Positions 12,830-18,060 of a stretch of 18,060 nucleotides of DNA are shown here, piece by piece. The stretch lies in the NCBI GenBank assembly GCA_030652635.1, contig JAUSPW010000472.1, positions 1-18,060 on the forward strand, read 5' to 3'. Below the pieces are notes generated by a model. It was not told the origin of the DNA. It searched no databases and saw nothing but the letters and a program-made list of their open reading frames with translations. The first letter of the stretch is position 1. Each line of letters starts with the position of its first letter. Origin of the DNA: Pseudohongiella sp. (GTDB lineage: Bacteria > Pseudomonadota > Gammaproteobacteria > Pseudomonadales > Pseudohongiellaceae). Both the position numbers and the translations under genes were made by a program.

Positions 12830-15051
12830 TGAAACGCATTCCAAAAGATGGCTTGGTCGGTGAGGTTGCGCTGCGCGAAGCGGCCAGCGAAATGCGCGAC
12901 ATGATCGAACTGGTGCGAAGTGCTTTGCACGAGAAGCTGAAACTGCAGCTCGGTCGATCTGACTGCTGGGTTGATCTTGAAGCCATTTATCCAGATCGCG
13001 CTGTTGCCCGCTTGGGCGGCCGCTTCTACGCCTACCCCTATGTGATCAGCGCGGACAACTCAGTTGCAATTAGCGATCCCACGGAAGTGGTGCGCGAGTT
13101 CACATCCGTCAGTGCTGCTATGCGCGAAAGCGTCTCGTTGATCGAAGCGGTTGGCGATGAGGAACATTCAAATTCATTCCTGATCAGGGTCATTCAATCA
13201 GGTACATCAAAGAACGGGAAGGTATACCCGGCTTCGGTGCTGCGTGAAGCGGCACCGCTTTTTAACGGCGTTCGCGTGTTCATCAAAAGCGATGAGGATC
13301 ATCTGCAGAGCAAAGGCAAAAGCGTCGGAAATCTGATTGGTGGACTGCGCAATGCGCAGTTTATCGAAGGTACCCAATCCGACACCGGCGAGATCCGCGC
13401 CGTGCTCGATGTGTTCGAGTCTGAGGCAGTTGTTGCCGGCAAGCTGCGTGAAGCAGTCGCGCGCAACATGACCCATCTGTTTGGCTTTTCCATCGACGTC
13501 TCAGGCGAAGCCAAACGCAAAGGCAAATTCATGGAAGCCGTGCGCTTCACCACCATTCACTCCGTCGACCTGATAGTTGAGCCCGGTGCCGGCGGAGAAC
13601 TTATACACCTTATCGAGGCGGTTGCCTCAAATTCACACACTGAGGACGATGCCATGAAGCTCCGAATGCTTGAAGCGATCCGCAAAGCCAACTCCGGCAA
13701 ACTGCCTGCAGGCTTGGATGAAAATGATGATGAAGCGGTGTTAGCCGCCTTCCAGGAGGCCACAAAAACGCCTGCTGCCAACACCGACAATCTGGTGACA
13801 CAGGATCAGCTCACACAGATGGAAGTGCGCACAGCGATGCGTGAGGCCGTGCGTGGATCCAAACTGCCAGAGAAGGCTCAGGACAAACTGATCAAACAAC
13901 TGGAAGCCGATCCGGCACTGACAAAAGCCAAGTTCCAGGAAGCGATCAATGAAGAGCGCGACTACCTGGCTTCGTTCACTGAGTCCGGCCATGTCCGTGG
14001 TCTTGGCGGCGGTGACGGCACTGTCGGTGCGAAGGGCATTGCTGAAATGCTCGACAAATTGTTGGACCGTGATGACAACGAAGTCATCAGTCTGAAAGAG
14101 TGCTACCAGGAAGCCACCGGTGACAAACGCATCACTGGCCGGCTGCGCGACTGCCGATTTACAGAAGCACTGGACACTGATTCGTTCCCTGTTTTGCTGG
14201 GCGATGCAGTTAACCGTCGTGTGTTGACCATGTACAACGACAACGTGAGCAACGAGCTGTGGCGTCAGGTTGTCAGTGACATCGTGCCATTGAACGATTT
14301 CCGTGAACGCAACAATGTTATGTACGGCGGTTATGGTGATCTGCCTGTTGTTGCGGAAAAAGCAGCATACGTCGGGCTGGATGAGCCGACCGAACTGGCT
14401 GAGAAATACAGCCCGATCAAGCGCGGCGGTATCGTCAGCGTGTCACTGGAAATGATCAAAAACGACGATGTCGGCATAGTGATGCGCATTCCACGTGACG
14501 TCGCCTCTGCTGCCAAGCGCACGCTGAACAAGTTTGTCCTGGACATCATCCGAACGAACCCAGTGATGGCGGACACCAAAGCACTTTTCCACGCCGATCA
14601 CGGCAACCTGGGCACTGCTGCGTTCAGCAAGGCAGCGTACTTGGTTGCGCGCCTGGCCATGATGAAGCAGACCGATCACGACACTGGCGAGGCCATGGGT
14701 CTGGCGCCACATATCCTGCTGTTGCCAGCAGATCTGGAAGAGGCAGCATTTGAGGCGTTCCGGCGCGCGGACAACGTTGATCCAGACTTTGCACAGTCGA
14801 CCATGCCATTGATTCGTCCAGTGCGCTACTGGACCGATGTCAACGACTGGGCGCTGATCTGTGATCCTTCAGAGCATCCAACGATCGAAGTCGGCTTCAT
14901 GGACGGCAAGCAAGAGCCTGAGATGTTTATCCAGGACTCGCCGACCGCCGGCAGCATGTTCACCAATGACATGGTGACCTACAAGATCCGACACATTTAC
15001 GGTGGTTCACCATCGTCCTGGAAAGGCATGCGCAAGCACGTAGTTGCTTAA
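12829..15051 (+). CDS. Fused prohead protease, scaffold and major capsid protein
   Basis: A 740-residue polyprotein. After an N-terminal region (1-110) the protease segment runs about 115-262: FLIRVIQSGTSKNGKVYP, candidate catalytic H158 (SDEDHLQ) with GNLIGGL after it, and S221 in LFGFSIDVSG, the 'SiG/SiD' serine of HK97/Mu-I-type proteases. Residues 276-395 are helical, charged and Gln/Glu-rich, as expected of a scaffold (delta) domain. The capsid part follows (about 400-740, EALDTDSFPVLLGDAVNRRV, then KHVVA at the end) and resembles the Mu gpT-like major head subunit. Mu itself keeps protease, scaffold and capsid apart; here they are one frame. An in-frame ATG at 13654 (M276) with GAGG upstream could start a separate scaffold-capsid chain. 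Confidence 0.85.
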   Translation: MKRIPKDGLVGEVALREAASEMRDMIELVRSALHEKLKLQLGRSDCWVDLEAIYPDRAVARLGGRFYAYPYVISADNSVAISDPTEVVREFTSVSAAMRESVSLIEAVGDEEHSNSFLIRVIQSGTSKNGKVYPASVLREAAPLFNGVRVFIKSDEDHLQSKGKSVGNLIGGLRNAQFIEGTQSDTGEIRAVLDVFESEAVVAGKLREAVARNMTHLFGFSIDVSGEAKRKGKFMEAVRFTTIHSVDLIVEPGAGGELIHLIEAVASNSHTEDDAMKLRMLEAIRKANSGKLPAGLDENDDEAVLAAFQEATKTPAANTDNLVTQDQLTQMEVRTAMREAVRGSKLPEKAQDKLIKQLEADPALTKAKFQEAINEERDYLASFTESGHVRGLGGGDGTVGAKGIAEMLDKLLDRDDNEVISLKECYQEATGDKRITGRLRDCRFTEALDTDSFPVLLGDAVNRRVLTMYNDNVSNELWRQVVSDIVPLNDFRERNNVMYGGYGDLPVVAEKAAYVGLDEPTELAEKYSPIKRGGIVSVSLEMIKNDDVGIVMRIPRDVASAAKRTLNKFVLDIIRTNPVMADTKALFHADHGNLGTAAFSKAAYLVARLAMMKQTDHDTGEAMGLAPHILLLPADLEEAAFEAFRRADNVDPDFAQSTMPLIRPVRYWTDVNDWALICDPSEHPTIEVGFMDGKQEPEMFIQDSPTAGSMFTNDMVTYKIRHIYGGSPSSWKGMRKHVVA

Positions 15052-15060
15052 GGTCTGACG

Positions 15061-15714
15061 ATGGAAGCGGAAGCCTTTGAAAGTTTGATGACCGCCCTGG
15101 TGCGAGACGACGACAGCCGACTCTCTCCCGGAGATGTCTCGGCCGCACTGGGGCTGGTCATCAATCGATACAACGCCGATCGCCCGCTGACCCTCGTTGA
15201 AGATTGCCTGGTAGACGCTGACCTGGTGCTGCAAACCCCTGAGCACTGGGTCAACAAGCGCAGCTCGCTGCGGGCCATTGAATGGCCAATTGGATCGAAT
15301 CCGCCCAAGTACATTACAGAGGATGCTTTCTATGTCTATGACCTTCCCGCAGGTGATGTGGAGCTTCGCCTACTTGCTGGCACTGCTACTGCTGATCAGC
15401 TCGTTCGCGTTTCTTACACAACCGTCCACACCACGCCAGACACTTTCCATGCAGACGATTGTGAGGCTCTGGTTTGTCTGGGCGCAGCAATCCTTTGTGA
15501 CCAGTTGGCGGCGCTTTACGGCCATGCGTCGGACGTCGCGATTCAGGCGGACAGCGTTAATCACAACGATAAAGGCCGCCAGTTTGCTGCTCGTGCTCGT
15601 GAGTATCGCGCTCGTTACGAAGGTAAGTTTGGCAAGCCCACCACCAGTTCCGCTGCCAGCGCCATTGTGCGTCCAGCCAACCCTAGACCTCAGCCCGGTA
15701 TGTTTCGACGATGA
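15061..15714 (+). CDS. Probable head-tail connector/adaptor protein
   Basis: A 217-residue protein placed directly after the capsid gene, where head-completion or adaptor proteins normally lie. AAGG precedes the ATG by seven bases. The N-terminal half has SRLSPGDVSAALGLVINRYN, then a strand-rich middle (FYVYDLPAGDVELRLLAG). The C-terminal half is helical with DCEALVCLGAAILCDQLAAL and ends in a basic tail (ARAREYRARYEGKF) with Pro/Arg at the very end. The helical part with a conserved Cys/Ala helix fits gp6/gp36-like connectors, but I cannot place it in a named family. The stop overlaps the next ATG (ATGA). Confidence 0.62.
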   Translation: MEAEAFESLMTALVRDDDSRLSPGDVSAALGLVINRYNADRPLTLVEDCLVDADLVLQTPEHWVNKRSSLRAIEWPIGSNPPKYITEDAFYVYDLPAGDVELRLLAGTATADQLVRVSYTTVHTTPDTFHADDCEALVCLGAAILCDQLAALYGHASDVAIQADSVNHNDKGRQFAARAREYRARYEGKFGKPTTSSAASAIVRPANPRPQPGMFRR

Positions 15715-16223
15715 TCAGCATCCAGAGCAATTTGCCTCAGTTGCAAGCGTTGTGGGCAACGGCCCCGCAGATCACCGAGCGCCAACTGGGCAGATCGATG
15801 ACCGAAGCGGTGTTTTTGCTGGAGCGCGAAGTGCTGGAGCGAACCCCGGAAGGTATTGGCGGCACGGCCGGCTTGAAAGGCGGTATTGCCGCGATCCCAC
15901 CGGCTGCGCCCAGCGCTATCAATGGTGAAGTGATTGGACTGGTGATCGGCAGTGCGGCGCACACCGTGCCCATAGAGATGGGCACCAAACCGCACTTTGC
16001 ACCGATAAGGCCACTGCAGGACTGGGTGGAATACAAGTTGGGACTTGAAGGCAATGAGGCGCGAAGTGTTGCCTTTGCCATTCGCCAGAGCATTGCCAAA
16101 AAAGGAACCGAAGGCAAGTTCATGTTCCGCGATGCGTTCGCGGCCAATGAGCAACAAGTTGAACAGATGCTACTGGCCGCGTTGCCACGCATCGTTCAGG
16201 AGTTAACTGATGAGCAGCAGTGA
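15711..16223 (+). CDS. HK97 gp10-like head-tail/tail completion protein
   Basis: A 170-residue protein with the usual pattern of the HK97-gp10 family: an N-terminal helix (QITERQLGRSMTEAVFLLER), the ERTPEG turn, a glycine-rich strand region (GTAGLKGGIAAI), then HTVPIEMGTKPHFAPIRPLQ (84-103), which is the conserved 'e.GT....P.PF.rPa' signature, and a C-terminal helix. Such proteins complete the connector or tail top of siphoviruses and myoviruses. The start overlaps the previous stop by 4 bases, and its own stop overlaps the next gene by 14 bases. Confidence 0.75.
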   Translation: MISIQSNLPQLQALWATAPQITERQLGRSMTEAVFLLEREVLERTPEGIGGTAGLKGGIAAIPPAAPSAINGEVIGLVIGSAAHTVPIEMGTKPHFAPIRPLQDWVEYKLGLEGNEARSVAFAIRQSIAKKGTEGKFMFRDAFAANEQQVEQMLLAALPRIVQELTDEQQ

Positions 16224-16674
16224 AGTGGTTCGCGGCGCGATCCTGGACGTGCTGAACACGGTTAACGGGATTGGGTTGATGCATGAGCGTGAGCGCTACA
16301 GCGGCACGTCAAGCAAGTTGAAAGAATTTTATGTTGTCGATGGCGAGCTTGCAGGCGGATTCATCCGCCGCGTTGGCCAGCGGCGAGTGACCCCGGATGG
16401 CGGCCAAACGTTTTTAGTGATCAGCACCTGGGAGATTCACTACTTCAGGGGCTTCCAGGATGCGGGCGACAGTGAGTTGGCATTTGATCAAACACTCGAT
16501 GCCATTGACCGTGCATTTGTACTGGATCCCACGCTCGGTGAAACCGTTGACACGGTGATGGGCGATGAGCAGGCCGGGATCGCACTACTGACCAGTCAGC
16601 CCGCCATGTTTGCGGGCGTGCTGGTGCACTACGCAAAGATGCGCCTGATGACAGAACACACCGACAGCGCGTGA
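16210..16674 (+). CDS. Tail terminator-like protein
   Basis: A 154-residue protein in the slot where tail terminator (lambda gpU-like or DUF-type completion) proteins lie: after the gp10-like gene and shortly before the tail tube. The N-terminus is helical (SSSEVVRGAILDVLNTVNGI), followed by a strand-rich core (TFLVISTWEIHYFRGFQDAG) and a helix (SELAFDQTLDAIDRAFVLD). The alternating alpha/beta layout and the helix after the 'WEIHYFRGF' strand fit known terminators. I assign it by position and general fold; the specific family is uncertain. It overlaps the previous gene by 14 bases. Confidence 0.6.
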   Translation: MSSSEVVRGAILDVLNTVNGIGLMHERERYSGTSSKLKEFYVVDGELAGGFIRRVGQRRVTPDGGQTFLVISTWEIHYFRGFQDAGDSELAFDQTLDAIDRAFVLDPTLGETVDTVMGDEQAGIALLTSQPAMFAGVLVHYAKMRLMTEHTDSA

Positions 16675-16684
16675 GGAGATGATG

Positions 16685-17011
16685 ATGAGCGAGCAACCAA
16701 GACAACGCATGCATGACCTGGCACTTAAAGGCGCTGGTATGCAGCGGCCAACCGGGCCAGGCGTGCATTTTGTCACTGCCACCGAACAGCGGGATCCGCT
16801 TGTTACTGAGGAGCTTGTGGACAGTGATGCCGGCGCTGAAGAGATCCAGCAGGCCATTGTTGCGGCTATCGCAGCGATGGACAAAGACGCGCCTGATAGT
16901 TGGACAAAAACCAAAGGCCCACGAGTTGCTGCGCTGGAAGCGGTGCTCGGCTACCAGATCACAGAAGCTGAGCGCGACAGCGCCTGGCAAATTTTTAATC
17001 AGCGAGGTTAA
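16685..17011 (+). CDS. Small phage structural-operon protein of unknown function
   Basis: A 108-residue protein. Three ATG codons lie in a row (16679, 16682, 16685); AGGAG ends at 16678, so the third is the best spaced and is my choice. The N-terminus is Gln/Arg/Pro-rich and probably flexible. The middle (LVDSDAGAEEIQQAIVAAIA) and the C-terminus (KGPRVAALEAVLGYQITEAE) are helical. The last 35 residues (SWTK..GPRVAALEAVLGY.IT..ERD..W) resemble a short C-terminal domain I recall in small Mu-like prophage proteins placed near connector genes. Role unknown. Confidence 0.65.
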   Translation: MSEQPRQRMHDLALKGAGMQRPTGPGVHFVTATEQRDPLVTEELVDSDAGAEEIQQAIVAAIAAMDKDAPDSWTKTKGPRVAALEAVLGYQITEAERDSAWQIFNQRG

Positions 17012-17016
17012 TCATT

Positions 17017-17961
17017 ATGTTTCAGCGCGCAGCCGAAATGACGATTTACGCCAAAAAGGAAGTCACCTACGGCACGTTAGTGTCGCCAGCGGTGGCTGCC
17101 GATGTGTTCAAAGTGTTTGATGTGGTGCTCAAAGCGCTCGATGGTGAGACCGAGCGCGATGAGACTGCCCAGAACACTTGGGGCAGCTCAGAAGTATTCC
17201 ACGTTGGCAGCCATGTCAGCCTGGAGTTCAAGATGTCGATTGTGGGCGCGGGCACCGCAGGCTCAGAACCTGAGTGGGGCTTCTTCCACAAGGTTTGTGG
17301 ATATGCCGTGACCGTGGATCCGGGCGTCGATGTGCGCTACAGCCTGATCAGCGCGGATGGCGACAGCGCCACGGTTTTTGTCAACATGGGCGGCGCCCGC
17401 CATCCGATGACGGGTGTGCGCGGTGAAGTCACTCGACACTTTGATGCGAAAAAGCGTCCCTACTTCCAATACAAGCTCAAGGGCCTGTGGAATGCACCGG
17501 TTGCCAAAACCGTGATCAACCCTGATTTCACGGCCTATGAGCGGCCGGTACCGGTGGGCAACGAATACACCACCGCCAGCTTGCACGCTGTATCCCTGGG
17601 ACTGATTGGTCACATGTACGGCAACAATAACGCCGTCGAACACATTGACGTGCCGGGCTATGAGGGCATTGACATCAATGACCGCGAGCCAGGTGGCGAC
17701 ATCACGTTCCTGGCGCCGGCAATCGGTACAACCAACTGGTTCGCCATTGCTAAAGCCGGTACCAAAGGCGCGTTGATCATCGAGCACGGCACTGGTGATG
17801 GCGATGGCAACCACGTGCGCTTTGAGAACCCGTACACCCAACTCGTGCAGCCAGATTACACCACGGTGCTCGGCGGTAAGTTGGGCATCAAAGCCAACCT
17901 CAACATGCTGGCCGGTGACGATACGGCCGGTAATGACGAAGAGTTGATCATCGTTACTTAA
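17017..17961 (+). CDS. Phage tail tube (major tail) protein
   Basis: A 314-residue beta-rich protein after the terminator-like gene, the expected place for the tail tube subunit. The N-terminus (TIYAKKEVTYGTLVSPAVAA) is the typical 'k.E.tyGt...p' opening of siphovirus tail tube proteins. The body is strand-rich with turns (SLEFKMSIVGAGTAG, NMGGARHPMTGVRGEVTRHF, YFQYKLKGLWN), and the C-terminal half repeats the pattern. No tail sheath gene is seen, so the virion is more likely a siphovirus, though a sheath gene could lie outside the window. The ATG at 17017 has GAGG ten bases upstream; a second ATG at 17038 has no site. Confidence 0.78.
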   Translation: MFQRAAEMTIYAKKEVTYGTLVSPAVAADVFKVFDVVLKALDGETERDETAQNTWGSSEVFHVGSHVSLEFKMSIVGAGTAGSEPEWGFFHKVCGYAVTVDPGVDVRYSLISADGDSATVFVNMGGARHPMTGVRGEVTRHFDAKKRPYFQYKLKGLWNAPVAKTVINPDFTAYERPVPVGNEYTTASLHAVSLGLIGHMYGNNNAVEHIDVPGYEGIDINDREPGGDITFLAPAIGTTNWFAIAKAGTKGALIIEHGTGDGDGNHVRFENPYTQLVQPDYTTVLGGKLGIKANLNMLAGDDTAGNDEELIIVT

Positions 17962-17991
17962 CACATAACCCCGCGACGAGAAGTACCCGGC

Positions 17992-18028
17992 CCCAGTCAG
18001 TGGATGAATTGCAGTACCACTGGCTGGG
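17992..18028. repeat. 12-bp hairpin after the tail tube gene
   Basis: CCCAGTCAGTGG (17992-18003) pairs with CCACTGGCTGGG (18017-18028) over 12 positions with a single G-U pair and a 13-base loop. It lies 30 bases after the tail tube stop, in the last 99 bases of the window, where no gene is visible. No T-run follows on the plus strand, so it is not a textbook terminator; an mRNA-stabilising or transcript-end hairpin that limits expression after the highly expressed tail tube gene is possible. Confidence 0.5.
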
Positions 18029-18060
18029 AAGACCGGCCAAGTAGACAACGTTTAACAACC

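Noticed and set aside
15278..15928. Rightward frame of 216 codons overlapping the connector and gp10-like genes
   Set aside because: It spans the junction of two well-supported genes in another frame and has shadow-like composition (Ser/Arg/Thr-rich).
17263..18048. Leftward frame of 261 codons over the tail tube gene
   Set aside because: It is antisense to a convincing tail tube protein, with His/Val/Arg-rich composition typical of the reverse strand of a coding region.
1..18060. CRISPR array, tRNA, rRNA or insertion sequence
   Set aside because: I saw no regularly spaced repeats, no tRNA-like cloverleaf, no rRNA stretch, and no terminal inverted repeats around the transposase, which fits a phage transposase rather than an insertion sequence.

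Overview
The window looks like most of the left two thirds of a transposable (Mu-like) double-stranded DNA phage or prophage from a Gram-negative, probably gammaproteobacterial, host. Support comes from an integrase-core DDE transposase next to the start of a candidate transposition ATPase, a repressor/Ner-type control region, and a late module in Mu-like order (lysis, small and large terminase, portal, head morphogenesis, protease/capsid, connectors, tail tube). The window has no host gene, tRNA, CRISPR array or recognisable phage end. The host assignment rests only on protein character and moderate GC, so it is tentative.

Layout: positions 1-4524 form a leftward early block. In transcription order it holds a Ner-like DNA-binding protein (4524-4240), two small HTH proteins (3881-3390 and 3397-3098), a DUF3102-like coiled-coil protein (3086-2124), the DDE transposase (2118-343) and the N-terminal part of a candidate MuB/TnsC-type ATPase that runs off the left edge (312-1). 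One small rightward ORF (4011-4256) sits inside this block behind a perfect dyad. The C1-type repressor (4632-5153) is divergent from the Ner-like gene, and the 107 bp between them holds a palindrome. Transposition genes read left and virion genes read right from this central switch, as I recall for BcepMu-type phages and unlike Mu, where almost everything reads one way.

From 5232 the genes read right. A two-helix membrane protein is interrupted by an in-frame amber codon; the open frame beyond it encodes a small zinc-ribbon-like tail. A 24-bp element then precedes the lysis/packaging unit: GH108 endolysin, 3TM holin, DUF2730-like membrane coiled-coil protein, VpaChn25_0724-type winged-helix protein, DUF3486 small terminase and large terminase. 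A one-gene island on the opposite strand (6783-7019) sits in this unit with its own promoter-like sequence and looks like a moron. Portal and minor head protein follow a 121-bp gap. The same 24-bp element recurs upstream of the next unit: an Ala-rich protein, a fused prohead protease/scaffold/major capsid protein, a connector-like protein, an HK97-gp10-like protein, a tail-terminator-like protein, a small protein of unknown role and the tail tube protein. The window ends in a strong hairpin just after the tail tube gene.

The observations I rate highest are the repeated 24-bp element heading two late units (a candidate late-activator site), the amber-split membrane/zinc-ribbon gene, the antisense moron with a dyad over its ribosome binding site, and the in-frame start inside the protease-capsid fusion that could supply separate scaffold/capsid chains.
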